Shown one piece after another: positions 45,336-55,562 of a stretch of DNA of 64,000 nt. Each line of letters opens with the position of its first letter. Positions within the stretch are counted from its first letter, which is position 1. The stretch is taken from assembly GCA_937872465.1 (NCBI GenBank), contig CALMSR010000038.1:186001-250000 (forward strand). The letters run 5' to 3'. The stretch comes from an uncultured Paracoccaceae bacterium (lineage in GTDB: Bacteria; Pseudomonadota; Alphaproteobacteria; Rhodobacterales; Rhodobacteraceae). The position numbers and the translations under genes are program-made. A model generated the notes under the pieces. That model saw nothing but the letters and a program-made list of their open reading frames with translations. It was not told where the DNA came from and searched no databases.

Positions 45336-46523
45336 ATGGGCGATGTCCAGCTGCATTTCAGCCGAGAGGAATATGCGCAGCGGATCGCGCGTACCCGGGC
45401 CGCGATGGAAGCGAAGGGCGTGGATCTGATCCTCGTCTCCGACCCCTCGAATATGGCCTGGCTGACCGGCTACGACGGCTGGTCCTTCTATGTGCATCAA
45501 TGCGTGCTGCTGGCGCTCGACGGCGAGCCGGTCTGGTTCGGCCGCGGGCAGGACGGCAACGGGGCGAAGCGGACCTGCTTCATGGAGCACGCGAACATCA
45601 TCGGCTACCCGGACCACTACGTGCAATCGACCGAGCGGCACCCGATGGACTACCTCGCCGCGCGCATCGCGGAACGGGGCTGGGACCGCGGGCGGATCGG
45701 CGTCGAGATGGACAATTACTGGTTCTCCGCAGCGGCTTATGGGGCATTGCAGAAGCACTTGCCGAACGCGCGATTCGTCGACGTGACCGCGCTGGTCAAC
45801 TGGCAGCGGGCGGTGAAGTCCGAGCGGGAGCTGGACTACATGCGCAAGGCCGCGCGCCTCGTGGAGCGGATGCATGCCCGGATCGCGGAGGTCGCGGAGC
45901 CGGGGCTGCGCAAATGCGACCTGGTGGCCGAGATCTACGATGCCGCCCTGCGCTACGACGAGGATCTCGGGGCGGGGGGCGATTATCCAGCCATCGTGCC
46001 GCTGCTTCCCTCGGGCGAGGATGCGGCGGCGCCGCATCTGACCTGGGACGACGCACCGATGCGGGCGGGCGAAGGCACCTTCTTCGAGATCGCCGGAGTC
46101 TATCGCCGCTACCATTGCCCGCTGTCGCGCACGGTCTTTCTCGGGCGCCCGCCGGCGCATTTCCGCGAGGCCGAGAAGGCGGTGCTGGAGGGCATGGATG
46201 CCGGGCTCGAGGTGGCGAAGGCGGGCAATCGCTGCGAGGACATCGCAAATGCCTTCTTCGCGGTCCTGAACCGCCACGGCATCGCCAAGGACAACCGGAC
46301 CGGCTATCCGATCGGGCTCTCCTATCCGCCCGACTGGGGCGAGCGGACCATGTCGCTCCGGCCCGGCGACCGGACGGTGATGCAGGCGGGCATGACCTTC
46401 CATTTCATGACCGGGCTCTGGATGGAGGGCTGGGGCCTCGAGATCACCGAGAGCATCGTGATCGGCGACGAGGGGCCGGAATGCCTCGCCGACGTGCCGC
46501 GGCGGCTCACGGTCAAGGAGTAG
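45336..46523 (+). CDS. doeA: ectoine hydrolase DoeA
   Basis: 395 residues of the M24 (creatinase/aminopeptidase P) fold. The N-terminal domain is YAQRIARTRAAMEAKGVDLILVSDPSNMAWLTGYDGWSFYVHQ and the C-terminal pita-bread domain has FEIAGVYRRYHCPLSRTVFLG and MTFHFMTGLWMEGWGLEITES. DoeA opens the ectoine ring, giving N-alpha-acetyl-L-2,4-diaminobutyrate. That product is the inducer of EnuR. Length and neighbours match DoeA well. It lies 4 bases before doeB. Confidence 0.92.
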   Translation: MGDVQLHFSREEYAQRIARTRAAMEAKGVDLILVSDPSNMAWLTGYDGWSFYVHQCVLLALDGEPVWFGRGQDGNGAKRTCFMEHANIIGYPDHYVQSTERHPMDYLAARIAERGWDRGRIGVEMDNYWFSAAAYGALQKHLPNARFVDVTALVNWQRAVKSERELDYMRKAARLVERMHARIAEVAEPGLRKCDLVAEIYDAALRYDEDLGAGGDYPAIVPLLPSGEDAAAPHLTWDDAPMRAGEGTFFEIAGVYRRYHCPLSRTVFLGRPPAHFREAEKAVLEGMDAGLEVAKAGNRCEDIANAFFAVLNRHGIAKDNRTGYPIGLSYPPDWGERTMSLRPGDRTVMQAGMTFHFMTGLWMEGWGLEITESIVIGDEGPECLADVPRRLTVKE

Positions 46524-46527
46524 CGTC

Positions 46528-47538
46528 ATGCTGCAATCCCAGCCGATGCCGGTAAGCCCGATCGTGGCCGGCGTGCCATTCGACGAAGACGGCGTGCATC
46601 ACGGCTTCCTGCGCATGCCCTACAGCCGGGACGACAGCGCCTGGGGCTCGGTGCTGATCCCGATCACGGTGGTGCGGAACGGCGAGGGACCGACGGCGCT
46701 CCTGACCGGGGCCAACCACGGCGACGAATACGAGGGGCCGGTAGCCCTGCAGGCCCTCGCGATGGAGCTGAAACCCGAAGAAGTCCGGGGCCGGGTAATC
46801 ATCGTGCCCTTCATGAACGCGCCGGCCTTCCGGGCGGGGACGCGAACCTCGCCCATCGACCGGGGTAATCTCAATCGCAGTTTTCCAGGACGGGCGGACG
46901 GGACGCCAACCCAGAAGATCGCGGATTATTTCGCCTCGACGCTCGCGCCGATGGCCGATTTCGTCCTCGACTTCCATTCGGGAGGAAAGACGCTCGATTT
47001 CGTGCCCTTCGCCGCGGCGCACAGGCTCGACGCGAAGGTCCAGGAGGAAGCCTGCATCGACGCGATGCGGGCCTTCAACGCACCCTACTCGATGGTGCTT
47101 CTGGAGATCGACAACGTCGGCATGTTCGACACCACCGTCGAGGCGCTGGGCAAGGTCTTCGTCTCGACCGAGCTCGGGGGCGGTGGCACGGCCACGGCCC
47201 GGTCGATCGGGATCGCGAAGAAGGGTGTGCGCAACTTCCTGATTCATGCCGGCATCCACAAAGGCGATCCGGAGACCGCACCCAGCATCGACCTCGACAT
47301 GCCCGACGGCGATTGCTTTGTCTTCGCCGAACATGACGGGCTGATCGAGCCGCTCGCCGATCTCGGCGCGCCGGTGGAGAAGGGCGCGGAGATCGCGCGG
47401 GTCTGGCCGGTCGAGCGGACCGGCCAGACGCCCGTGGTCTATCACGCGCGGCGCGCGGGCCTGCTGACGGCCCGGCATTTTCCCGGGCTGGTGAAATCCG
47501 GCGATTGCCTCGCGGTGACCGCGGTCGTGGTGGAATAG
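46528..47538 (+). CDS. doeB: N-alpha-acetyl-L-2,4-diaminobutyrate deacetylase DoeB
   Basis: 336 residues of the succinylglutamate desuccinylase/aspartoacylase family: zinc motif GANHGDEYEGP, substrate-site NLNRSFPGR, FVLDFHSGG with the third zinc ligand, and the catalytic Glu in FVSTELGGGG. It removes acetate from the DoeA product, leaving 2,4-diaminobutyrate for the transaminase at 23.4 kb. It is the last gene of the enuR cluster. Confidence 0.92.
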   Translation: MLQSQPMPVSPIVAGVPFDEDGVHHGFLRMPYSRDDSAWGSVLIPITVVRNGEGPTALLTGANHGDEYEGPVALQALAMELKPEEVRGRVIIVPFMNAPAFRAGTRTSPIDRGNLNRSFPGRADGTPTQKIADYFASTLAPMADFVLDFHSGGKTLDFVPFAAAHRLDAKVQEEACIDAMRAFNAPYSMVLLEIDNVGMFDTTVEALGKVFVSTELGGGGTATARSIGIAKKGVRNFLIHAGIHKGDPETAPSIDLDMPDGDCFVFAEHDGLIEPLADLGAPVEKGAEIARVWPVERTGQTPVVYHARRAGLLTARHFPGLVKSGDCLAVTAVVVE

Positions 47539-47632
47539 GCGCCGCCCACTTCTCGCACTCCGGGGTGACAAGCGCGCCCCGATCGGCAATATCTGCCGTC
47601 GCGGGTCCGGGGAGGCCAGGCGGGAGGATGGG

Positions 47633-49036
47633 ATGCAGGAAGTCGGGCTGGTCGGTCTGGGGACGATGGGCGCGGCGCTGGCGCTCAACATCGCCGAAAA
47701 GGGATTTCGCGTCGCGGTGAACAACCGCACGACGTCGGTGATCGGGGAATTCGTCGCCGGCGCGGGGCCATTGGCGGAGCGGGTCGCGCCCTGCCCGACG
47801 CTCGCCGATCTCGCCGCCGCGCTCAAGACGCCGCGGGCGGTGATCCTGATGGTGCCGGCGGGCGAACCGGTCGATGCGATGATTGCGGCGCTGCGCGAGG
47901 TGCTGGGGCCCGACGACCTGATCATCGACGCGGGCAACGCCAATTTCCGCGACACGCGCCGGCGGGCGGCGGAGGCCGAGGCGGCGGGGCTGCCCTTCCT
48001 CGGCATCGGCGTCTCCGGCGGCGAGGAGGGGGCGCGGCACGGGCCCTCGATCATGGGCGGGGGGGCCAAGGCCGGCTGGGACCGGGTGGCGCCGGTGCTC
48101 GAGGCGATCTCGGCCAAGTTCGAGGGCACGCCCTGCGCCACCTGGATGGGACCCGACGGCGCGGGACATTTCGTCAAGACCGTGCACAACGGCATCGAAT
48201 ACGCCGACATGCAGATGATCGCCGAGGTCTACGGCATCATGCGCGACGGGCTGGGCATGACGGCGGGCGAGATCGGCGCGGTCTTCGCGCGCTGGAACGA
48301 GGGGCCGCTGGCCTCCTATCTGGTGGAGATCGCGGCCAAGGTCGCGGATACGGTGGATACGAAGACCGGCAAGCCGCTGCTCGACGTGATCCTCGACCGG
48401 GCCGGGCAGAAGGGCACGGGGCGCTGGACCGCAATCGAGGCGCAGCATCTCGCGGCACCCGTGACTGCGATCGAGGCGGCCGTGGCTGCGCGCAACCTCT
48501 CGGCACGGCTCGAGGAACGAAAGGCGGGCGAGGCGATCTTCGGCGCGGCGCCGGAGCGGATCACCGGCGATGCCGGGCTGGTTCCGGCGCTGGAGCAGGC
48601 GCTGCTGGCGGGAAAGATCGCGAGCTATGCCCAGGGCTTCGGGCTGCTCGTCGCGGCCTCGGGGGAATACGGCTGGGCGGTGCCGCTGCCGGAGGTGGCG
48701 AAGGTCTGGCGCGCGGGCTGCATCATCCGCTCGGCGATGCTCGACGACATGGCCCGGGCTCTGTCCGAGCATCCGGGCACGAACCTGATGTTCGCGCCGA
48801 GCTTCGCGGAGCGGATGAAGGCGAGCCATGGCGCGCTGCGCCGGGTGGTCTCGGTGGCGGCGCTCTCGGGCAATCCCGCGCCGGCGCTCGGAGCGGCGCT
48901 GGCCTATTTCGATGCGATGCGCACCGGCCGGGGCACCGCCAACATGATCCAGGGCCAGCGGGATTTCTTCGGGCTCCATTCCTTCGAGCGCATCGACGAA
49001 AGCGGCGGCCACCACGGGCCCTGGGCGCGCGGCTGA
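47633..49036 (+). CDS. gnd: 6-phosphogluconate dehydrogenase, decarboxylating
   Basis: 467 residues: Rossmann site VGLVGLGTMGAALALNIAEKGF with NNRT, the substrate motif LGIGVSGGEEGARHGPSIMGGG, and the family signature GPDGAGHFVKTVHNGIEYADMQ with the catalytic Lys. The end binds the partner subunit (RDFFGLHSFERID). It makes ribulose 5-phosphate, CO2 and NADPH in the pentose phosphate pathway. It is preceded by GGGAGGATGGG and stands apart from zwf or pgl. Confidence 0.95.
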   Translation: MQEVGLVGLGTMGAALALNIAEKGFRVAVNNRTTSVIGEFVAGAGPLAERVAPCPTLADLAAALKTPRAVILMVPAGEPVDAMIAALREVLGPDDLIIDAGNANFRDTRRRAAEAEAAGLPFLGIGVSGGEEGARHGPSIMGGGAKAGWDRVAPVLEAISAKFEGTPCATWMGPDGAGHFVKTVHNGIEYADMQMIAEVYGIMRDGLGMTAGEIGAVFARWNEGPLASYLVEIAAKVADTVDTKTGKPLLDVILDRAGQKGTGRWTAIEAQHLAAPVTAIEAAVAARNLSARLEERKAGEAIFGAAPERITGDAGLVPALEQALLAGKIASYAQGFGLLVAASGEYGWAVPLPEVAKVWRAGCIIRSAMLDDMARALSEHPGTNLMFAPSFAERMKASHGALRRVVSVAALSGNPAPALGAALAYFDAMRTGRGTANMIQGQRDFFGLHSFERIDESGGHHGPWARG

Positions 49037-49106
49037 AGCCGTTTGCGGAAATGCGTTGCGCAGCTGGCGGCGCGGGGGCGCCGTGCCTTCCGGGGACCGG
49101 CCGCGC

Positions 49107-50633
49107 CTACAGCAGGGTTCCGAGCGCGACGAGGCCCGCGCCGACCGCTGCGCCGCCGAGGCCGTAGACCCAGCCCGGCGGGCGGCGGCGGTCGGGCGGC
49201 GGCGGCGGCGCGCTCGCCCGGATCAGCGCCGCCTCCGCCATGGCCGGCAGGCGGGGCCCGAAGCGCGACAGCACCCGGAGGGTGGCGGCGAGGTCGCGGG
49301 TGACCGCCGCCGGCCCGAGGTTGCGCGCGATATAGTCGGTGACGACAGGGCGCGAGGTCTCCCACATGTTCATCGAGGGGTCGAGGCTGCGGGCGACGCC
49401 TTCGACGACCACCATGGTCCGCTGGAGCAGGATGAGCTCGGTGCGGGTCTGCATGCCGAAGCGCTCGGTCACCTCGAAGAGATGCGCCAGCAGCCGGGCC
49501 ATGGAGATGCGAGTGGCGTCCTGGCCGAAGATCGGCTCGCCGACCGAGCGCAGCGCCTGGGCGAAGGCCTCCATGTTGCGGTCGGGCGGCACGTAGCCGG
49601 CTTCGAAATGCACCTCAGCGACGCGGGCGAAGTCCTTGCGAAGAAAGCCGATGAGAATCTCGGCATAGACCCTGCGGGTATAGGCGTCGATGCGCCCCAT
49701 GATGCCGAAGTCGAGCGCGACGATCGCGCAGTCGGGGCCGAGCTTGAGATTGCCCTGGTGCATGTCGGCGTGAAAAAAGCCGTCGCGCAGCGCGTGGCGC
49801 AGGAAGGACTGGATGATGCGCTCGGCGAGGCGCACGAGGTCGGTTCCCGATGCCTTGAGCGCTGTCACGTCGCCCATGTTGATGCCGGCCGCCCATTCGA
49901 GCGTCATGACGCGGCGGCCGGTCGCGGGCCAGACCACCGCCGGCACGCGGAAATCCGAATCCCGCTCGGTATTGGCGCGGAACTCTGCGGCGGCGGCGGC
50001 CTCCATGCGCAGGTCGAGCTCGCCCAGCACGACGCCCTCGAAATGCTCGATGACCGCGCGCGGGCGCAGCCGGCGGGTGAAGGGCGCCAGCGTCTCGATC
50101 ATGCGCGCGGCGAAATAGAAGGCGTCGACGTCGCGCAGGAAGGCACGCTCGATTCCGGGCCGCAGCACCTTGACCGCCACGTCCTGTCCGGTCGCGCGCA
50201 TGGTGGCGCGGTGGACCTGTGCCAGCGAGGCGGCGGCGATGGGTTCGGAGAAGTCGGAGAAGACGGCATCGACCGGCTGGCCGAGTTCGCGGGCAACGGC
50301 GGCGCGGGCTTCGTCGAGCGGAAAGGGCGGCAGCTTGTCCTGAAGCACGGTGAGCTGGCTCGCCAGGTCGTGGCCGACCACGTCGGGACGCGTCGAGAGC
50401 AGCTGGCCGAACTTGATGTAGGCCGGACCGAGCGCGGTCAGCGCGCGAAGGATAGGTGGCTGTGTCGGGTCGCCGGTGTAGCCGAGCCACTGGAAGGGCC
50501 AGCCGAGAACGCGCGCTGCGATGCGCAGCGAGGGCGGCGCGTCCATGGCTTCGAGCACCAGCCGCATGGCGCCGGTGCGCTCGAAGGTCGCGCCGGTGCG
50601 GATCAGCCGCCAGAGATTGTGCGGGCCGCGCAA
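49107..50633 (-). CDS. ubiB: ubiquinone biosynthesis protein UbiB (ABC1 kinase-like)
   Basis: 508 residues of the ADCK/UbiB atypical kinase family. It has the KxGQ motif ([16 protein letters not shown]), the Ala-rich loop [25 protein letters not shown], and catalytic [28 protein letters not shown]-terminal membrane anchor follows ([21 protein letters not shown]). It supports coenzyme Q synthesis at the inner membrane. The start is TTG 50633, one base after the ubiE stop, with GGAAG upstream. Confidence 0.93.
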   Translation of the reverse strand: MRGPHNLWRLIRTGATFERTGAMRLVLEAMDAPPSLRIAARVLGWPFQWLGYTGDPTQPPILRALTALGPAYIKFGQLLSTRPDVVGHDLASQLTVLQDKLPPFPLDEARAAVARELGQPVDAVFSDFSEPIAAASLAQVHRATMRATGQDVAVKVLRPGIERAFLRDVDAFYFAARMIETLAPFTRRLRPRAVIEHFEGVVLGELDLRMEAAAAAEFRANTERDSDFRVPAVVWPATGRRVMTLEWAAGINMGDVTALKASGTDLVRLAERIIQSFLRHALRDGFFHADMHQGNLKLGPDCAIVALDFGIMGRIDAYTRRVYAEILIGFLRKDFARVAEVHFEAGYVPPDRNMEAFAQALRSVGEPIFGQDATRISMARLLAHLFEVTERFGMQTRTELILLQRTMVVVEGVARSLDPSMNMWETSRPVVTDYIARNLGPAAVTRDLAATLRVLSRFGPRLPAMAEAALIRASAPPPPPDRRRPPGWVYGLGGAAVGAGLVALGTLL

Positions 50634-50634
50634 G

Positions 50635-51390
50635 TCAGAGCTTCCAGCCGGAATGCAGCGCGGCGACGCCCATGGAGAGATTGCGCCAGGCGACGTTCCC
50701 GAAGCCCGCGCGGCGGATCATCTCCGCGAAGGGCTCCTGGGCGGGAAAGCGTCGGATCGACTCGACGAGGTACTGGTAGCTGGCGCGGTCTCCGACAATG
50801 GTTTGGCCCAGGGCGGGGATCACGTTGAAGGAATAGCGGTCGTAAAGCCAGCGCAGCCCCTCGACCGGCACGCGGCTGAACTCGAGCGCGAGGAAGCGCC
50901 CGCCGGGGCGCAGCACCCGGAAGGCCTCGGCGAGCGCGTCCTCGATCCGCGTCACGTTGCGGATGCCGAAGGAGATCGTATAGGCGTCGAAGCGCGAATC
51001 GGGGAACGGCAGCTGCATCGCGTCGCCCGCGATCCAGTCGATGCGCCCGGCGCGGCCGGCCTTCTCCGCACGGGCCCGGCCCTCGGCCAGCATGCTCTCG
51101 GTCATGTCGAGGACCGTGACATGGCCGCGATCCTTCACGCGGTCGAGGAAGCGGAAGGCGATGTCGCCGGTGCCGCCGGCCACGTCGAGCAGCTCCATGT
51201 CCGGCCGGGGTGCGAGCCAGTCCAGCGCCGCCTGCTTCCAGAGGCGGTGGATGCCGAGGCTCATGGCGTCGTTCATGATGTCGTAGCGCGTGGCGACGGA
51301 AGTGAAGACGCCGTGCACGCGGCCGGCCTTGTCGGCCTCGGGGATGGTCTCGAAGCCGAAATGGGTGGTCGGCGCCTCGGGGTCCGTCAT
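50635..51390 (-). CDS. ubiE: ubiquinone/menaquinone C-methyltransferase UbiE
   Basis: 251 residues: [42 protein letters not shown] is the family N-terminus. SAM motif I is [15 protein letters not shown], and [15 protein letters not shown] is the UbiE signature 2. It methylates a ring carbon in quinone synthesis. It forms an operon with ubiB and is divergent from mutM with 84 bases between. ATG 51390 is the only sensible start. Confidence 0.95.
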   Translation of the reverse strand: MTDPEAPTTHFGFETIPEADKAGRVHGVFTSVATRYDIMNDAMSLGIHRLWKQAALDWLAPRPDMELLDVAGGTGDIAFRFLDRVKDRGHVTVLDMTESMLAEGRARAEKAGRAGRIDWIAGDAMQLPFPDSRFDAYTISFGIRNVTRIEDALAEAFRVLRPGGRFLALEFSRVPVEGLRWLYDRYSFNVIPALGQTIVGDRASYQYLVESIRRFPAQEPFAEMIRRAGFGNVAWRNLSMGVAALHSGWKL

Positions 51391-51474
51391 GGTGGAGCGG
51401 TCTTTCTGTCGGTCGAGCCAATGCTTATAAGGCGGGACCGGCGGGTTACAACCGTCACGCCGGCCGGAGGGGAC

Positions 51475-52332
51475 TTGCCGGAACTGCCCGAGGTCGAAAC
51501 CGTGCGGCGCGGACTGGCGCCGGTGCTTGAGGGAAACCGCATCCTGCGGGCGGATGTCCGGCGGCCGGATCTGCGCTGGCCGTTTCCGCCGCGCATGGCC
51601 GAGCGGCTGGAGGGCGCGCGGGTCGAGCGGCTCGGGCGGCGGTCGAAATACCTGCTGGCCGATCTCGATTCGCGCGAGACGCTGATCGTGCATCTCGGCA
51701 TGTCCGGCCGGTGGCTGGTGTCGGGCGTGCGGCTCGGCGTCTTCCACCACGCGCTCGCCGCGCCGGAGAAGCACGATCACGTGATCCTCGACATCGAGGG
51801 CGGCGGGCGGCTGACCTTCAACGACGCGCGGCGGTTCGGGGCGATGGATCTCTGGCCGACGCAAGACCTCGAGGCGCACCGGCTGCTGGCGGTGCTGGGG
51901 CCGGAGCCGCTGGGAAACGCCTTCGACGGGCGGTATCTCGCCGAACGGCTGGCCGGGCGGAAGACGCCGGTCAAGGCGGTGCTGCTCGACCAGCGGGTCG
52001 TGGCGGGGCTCGGGAACATCTATGTCTGCGAGGCGCTGTGGCGGGCCGGGATCTCGCCGCTGGCGCCGGCGCGCGATGTCGATGCGGCGGCCGCCGAGCG
52101 GCTGGCCGTGGCGATCCGCCTGGTGCTCGAAGCGGCGATCGCGGCGGGCGGCTCGTCCTTGCGCGACTATCGCCAGGCGGACGGCGAGCTGGGATATTTC
52201 CAGCATTCCTTCGCGGTCTACGGCCGGGAGGGCGCGGCCTGCGCCCGGCCGGGCTGCGGCGGCCTTGTCGCGCGGGCGGTCCAGGGGGGGCGCTCGAGCT
52301 ACTTCTGTCCGCGCTGCCAGCGGCGGGCTTGA
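51475..52332 (+). CDS. mutM: formamidopyrimidine-DNA glycosylase MutM (Fpg)
   Basis: 285 residues. The mature protein begins [13 protein letters not shown], where Pro2 is the catalytic nucleophile and Glu3 assists. [11 protein letters not shown] and the helix-two-turn-helix [21 protein letters not shown] follow, and a zinc finger (CARPGCGG then YFCPRCQ) ends it. It removes 8-oxoguanine and formamidopyrimidines from DNA. The start is TTG 51475 behind GGAGGGG, fixed by the need for Pro at position 2. Confidence 0.95.
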   Translation: MPELPEVETVRRGLAPVLEGNRILRADVRRPDLRWPFPPRMAERLEGARVERLGRRSKYLLADLDSRETLIVHLGMSGRWLVSGVRLGVFHHALAAPEKHDHVILDIEGGGRLTFNDARRFGAMDLWPTQDLEAHRLLAVLGPEPLGNAFDGRYLAERLAGRKTPVKAVLLDQRVVAGLGNIYVCEALWRAGISPLAPARDVDAAAAERLAVAIRLVLEAAIAAGGSSLRDYRQADGELGYFQHSFAVYGREGAACARPGCGGLVARAVQGGRSSYFCPRCQRRA

Positions 52333-52389
52333 TCGCGGGCGCCGCCTGCGATTACCGTCCCGGCGAACCATCCTGCGAGGAGAGCGACC

Positions 52390-53166
52390 GTGGCCTATGA
52401 AACGCTGGTCGTCGAGACCGGGGACCATATCGGCGAAATCCGTCTCGACCGGCCCGATGCGATGAACGCGCTCAATGCCGAGCTTCTGCGCGAGCTCGCC
52501 GCGGCCATCGGCGAACTGGACGCCTCGCACCGTGTCCGGGCGATCATCGTCACCGGATCCGACAAGGCCTTCGCCGCCGGCGCGGACATCAAGGAGATGG
52601 CCGACAAGTCCTTCGTGGACATGATGCTCGACGATTATTTCACCGGACCGACGGAAGCCATCATGGCCTGCCGCAAGCCGATCATCGCCGCGGTGGCGGG
52701 CTATTGCCTCGGCGGCGGATGCGAGCTGGCGATGCTCTGCGATTTCATCATCGCCGCCGACACGGCGAAGTTCGGCCAGCCGGAGGTCAACCTGGGCGTG
52801 ATCCCCGGACTCGGCGGTACCCAACGGCTGGTGCGCTCGATCGGCAAGTCGAAGGCGATGGAGATGTGCCTGACCGGGCGCTTCATGGATGCCGAGGAGG
52901 CCGAGCGTGCGGGGCTGGTCAGCCGGGTGGTGCCGGCCAAGGATCTGATGCAGGAAGCCCGCGCCACAGCCGCGAAGATCGCGGAGAAATCGCCGCTGGC
53001 GGTGCGCGCGGCCAAGGAGAGCGTGAACCGCAGCTTCGAGACCACGCTGCGCGAGGGGCTGCTGTTCGAGCGCCGGCTCTTCGATGCGCTCTTCGCCACC
53101 GAGGACCAGGCCGAGGGCATGGCGGCCTTCCTGGAGAAGCGCTCCCCGCAGTTCCGCGGGAAATAG
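52390..53166 (+). CDS. enoyl-CoA hydratase/isomerase
   Basis: 258 residues of the crotonase family: [13 protein letters not shown], oxyanion-hole segment [13 protein letters not shown], and active-site Glu residues in [18 protein letters not shown] and [18 protein letters not shown]. It hydrates trans-2-enoyl-CoA in fatty acid or related acyl-CoA breakdown. The GTG start at 52390 follows GCGAGGAGAG. The place between mutM and rpsT is common in Rhodobacterales. Confidence 0.92.
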   Translation: MAYETLVVETGDHIGEIRLDRPDAMNALNAELLRELAAAIGELDASHRVRAIIVTGSDKAFAAGADIKEMADKSFVDMMLDDYFTGPTEAIMACRKPIIAAVAGYCLGGGCELAMLCDFIIAADTAKFGQPEVNLGVIPGLGGTQRLVRSIGKSKAMEMCLTGRFMDAEEAERAGLVSRVVPAKDLMQEARATAAKIAEKSPLAVRAAKESVNRSFETTLREGLLFERRLFDALFATEDQAEGMAAFLEKRSPQFRGK

Positions 53167-53262
53167 CGCGGCGCGGCGGCGGAATGGTCTGTTGACTCGC
53201 CGCGTCGCTCCGCGTAGAGGGGCGCTTCGAAATTCCCGTGACCGAAGAGACGGATCCGCGAC

Positions 53263-53529
53263 ATGGCAAATTCGCCGTCATCCAAGAAACGCGCGCGCCA
53301 GACCGAGCGCCGCACCGCAGTGAACAAGGCGCGTCGCTCCCGCATGCGGACCTTCGTGCGCAAGGTCGAGGAAGCGCTTTCCTCGGGCGATCAGGCTGCC
53401 GCCGCCGAGGCGCTGCGCCTGGCCCAGCCCGAGATCATGCGCTCGGTGAGCAAGGGCATCCTGCACAAGCGGACTGCCAGCCGGAAGGTCTCCAGGCTCG
53501 CGGGACGGGTGAAGGCCCTGGGCGCCTGA
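53263..53529 (+). CDS. rpsT: 30S ribosomal protein S20
   Basis: 88 residues: [27 protein letters not shown], then [26 protein letters not shown], the conserved S20 core. It binds 16S rRNA early in 30S assembly. A strong intrinsic terminator follows 32 bases after the stop. Confidence 0.97.
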   Translation: MANSPSSKKRARQTERRTAVNKARRSRMRTFVRKVEEALSSGDQAAAAEALRLAQPEIMRSVSKGILHKRTASRKVSRLAGRVKALGA

Positions 53530-53560
53530 GGGCAGGCGGCCAACCGCCTCGCGCATAGGG

Positions 53561-53586
53561 CGCGCCCTTCGGGGCGCGTTTTTTTT
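53561..53586 (+). terminator. intrinsic terminator of rpsT
   Basis: CGCGCCC (53561-53567), a TTCG tetraloop and GGGCGCG (53572-53578) are followed by eight T. This is the clearest rho-independent terminator in the window. Confidence 0.95.
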
Positions 53587-54028
53587 CGCATGCTTTCCCG
53601 GATGTTCCGCCTTCGGTCCAGTTGTCGCATGCGGGTCACTTGGCTATCCTTGCGGCCACGGATCGAATCCCGTTCGACCGCGACCCCTAGTAGAACTAAG
53701 TCGTTTTCCGAGTACCCTGAGTATTTTTTGCCACAGGGCCGTCGCATCTGAACATGATTGCTGGATGAACTTTGCGACGGGCCTTCGGGTCGAAGAAGAT
53801 CGGACGAGCGTTTAGATTCCACGAATCGATCGAATCCGCACCGGACCGGCTTTCGGTTAAGCGGATCAGAATATGATGGGGAGAGACGACGATGCGGCGG
53901 GCGGCGCGGGTTTCGGATTCGATGTGCCGGGTCTTCAGGAGCCGGCCCTCGCGATGCGGGGCCGCGACCGGATCCGGCGCCCGCGCGGTCACGTTCGTGC
54001 CGCCTCGCTCGGCATCAGAGGAGGCGAG
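53587..54028 (+). promoter_or_regulatory. dnaA leader region with GANTC cluster
   Basis: The 442 bases before dnaA hold five GANTC sites (53665, 53815, 53823, 53832 and 53916), three of them within 22 bases. GANTC is the target of the cell-cycle methylase CcrM in alphaproteobacteria. An imperfect dyad (GGCCGTCGC near 53743 with GCGACGGGCC near 53774) is also present. I see no array of TTATCCACA boxes, so an origin here is not supported. Confidence 0.5.
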
Positions 54029-55426
54029 ATGACCCGGCCGGCCGCGATGCGAGACCTGGAGTCACCTGCCGATACCTGGGGCCGGCTCCGGGGAGCCATG
54101 CAGGGCCAGATCGGCAAGGATCCCTACAAGAACTGGATCGATCCGCTGGTCTTTCTCGGCGCGGAGAACGGGGTTGCGCAATTCGCGGCGCCGACCAGCT
54201 TCGTCGGGACCTGGGTGTCGCGCAACTACGGCGAGGCGATCCGGCAATTGCTGGTCAAGGACGGGATCCCGGCGAGCCGGCTCTCGTTCTGCGTGCAGGC
54301 CCCGGAGGCGCCGGCCGTCGCCGTCGAGGTCCCGCCGGCCGCGGCCGCGGTGGGCGTGGAAGCCCCGCAGGCGGCGGAGAGCGATCTGCCGACCTCGCCG
54401 CTCGACACGCGCTTCACCTTCGAGAATTTCGTGGTGGGCAAGCCGAACGAGCTCGCCCATGCCGCCGCGCGCCGCGTGGCCGAGGGCGGCCAGGTGACCT
54501 TCAACCCGCTCTTCCTCTACGGCGGGGTGGGGCTCGGCAAGACGCATCTGATGCATGCCATCGCCCACGAGGTGCGGCGGACGCGCTGCGATGCCCGGGT
54601 GCTCTATCTCTCCGCCGAGCAGTTCATGTACCGCTTCGTGGTGGCGCTGCGACAGAAGGACATGCAGGGCTTCAAGGAGATCTTCCGCTCGGTCGACATG
54701 CTGATGGTCGACGACGTGCAGTTCATCTCCGGCAAGGAATCGACCCAGTCCGAGTTCTTCCACACCTTCAACGTGCTGATCGACCAGCAGAAGCAGATCG
54801 TGATTTCCGCCGACCGGGCACCGGGCGAGATCGAGGGGCTCGAGGAGCGCATCAAGTCGCGGCTGCAATGGGGCCTCGTCGTCGACCTGCACCCAACCGA
54901 CTACGAATTGCGGCTTGGCATCCTGCAGTCCAAGGCCGAGACGCATCTGGCGCAGAATCCCGGCGTGACCGTGGGCCCGGGCGTGCTGGAATTCCTCGCG
55001 CACCGCATCTCGTCGAACGTGCGGGTGCTGGAGGGCGCGTTGACGCGGCTCTTCGCCTTCGCGAGCCTCGTGGGGCGCGAGATCAATCTCGACATGGCGC
55101 AGGAATGCCTCGCCGATATCCTGCGCGCCTCCGAGCGCAAGGTCACCATCGACGAGATCATCCGCAAGGTCGCCGACCATTATACCCTGCGGATCTCGGA
55201 TCTGATGTCGGCGCGGCGTGCCCGGGCGGTCGCCAGGCCCCGCCAGGTGGCGATGTATCTCGCCAAGACCCTGACCACGCGCAGCCTGCCCGACATCGGG
55301 CGCCGCTTCGGCGGGCGGGACCACACCACGGTCATTCACGCGATCCGCAAGATCGAGGAGCTCAAGGTGAGCGACGCCCAGATCGCGGAGGACGTGGAAC
55401 TGCTGCGGCGGATGCTGGAGGCCTGA
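54029..55426 (+). CDS. dnaA: chromosomal replication initiator DnaA
   Basis: 465 residues. Domain I (WGRLRGAMQGQIGKDPYKNWIDPL) is followed by an Ala/Pro linker, then the AAA+ core with FVVGKPNELAHAA, Walker A GGVGLGKTH at 165-173 and Walker B MLMVDDVQFI. Domain IV ends with the DNA-binding signature GGRDHTTVIHAIRKIEEL. It opens the origin and controls its own gene in many bacteria. ATG 54029 is preferred: it follows GAGGAGG and gives the usual N-terminus. An upstream in-frame ATG at 53873 would add an unlikely basic stretch. Confidence 0.96.
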   Translation: MTRPAAMRDLESPADTWGRLRGAMQGQIGKDPYKNWIDPLVFLGAENGVAQFAAPTSFVGTWVSRNYGEAIRQLLVKDGIPASRLSFCVQAPEAPAVAVEVPPAAAAVGVEAPQAAESDLPTSPLDTRFTFENFVVGKPNELAHAAARRVAEGGQVTFNPLFLYGGVGLGKTHLMHAIAHEVRRTRCDARVLYLSAEQFMYRFVVALRQKDMQGFKEIFRSVDMLMVDDVQFISGKESTQSEFFHTFNVLIDQQKQIVISADRAPGEIEGLEERIKSRLQWGLVVDLHPTDYELRLGILQSKAETHLAQNPGVTVGPGVLEFLAHRISSNVRVLEGALTRLFAFASLVGREINLDMAQECLADILRASERKVTIDEIIRKVADHYTLRISDLMSARRARAVARPRQVAMYLAKTLTTRSLPDIGRRFGGRDHTTVIHAIRKIEELKVSDAQIAEDVELLRRMLEA

Positions 55427-55562
55427 AGCCGGCTCGGCTCCGCCGGCGTGGTGAGTTCGAAGGGGCTTCCCGCGGCGCTTGCCCTTTCCCGGTAATCCGG
55501 TAACGTGCCGTTCCGCGCAACCGCAACGGGACCGTGCGCCCGGATCTCTAACGGTGGATGTC

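Noticed and set aside
53587..54028. Replication origin at dnaA
   Set aside because: No array of TTATCCACA-like boxes or AT-rich unwinding element is seen, and in many alphaproteobacteria the origin is not beside dnaA.
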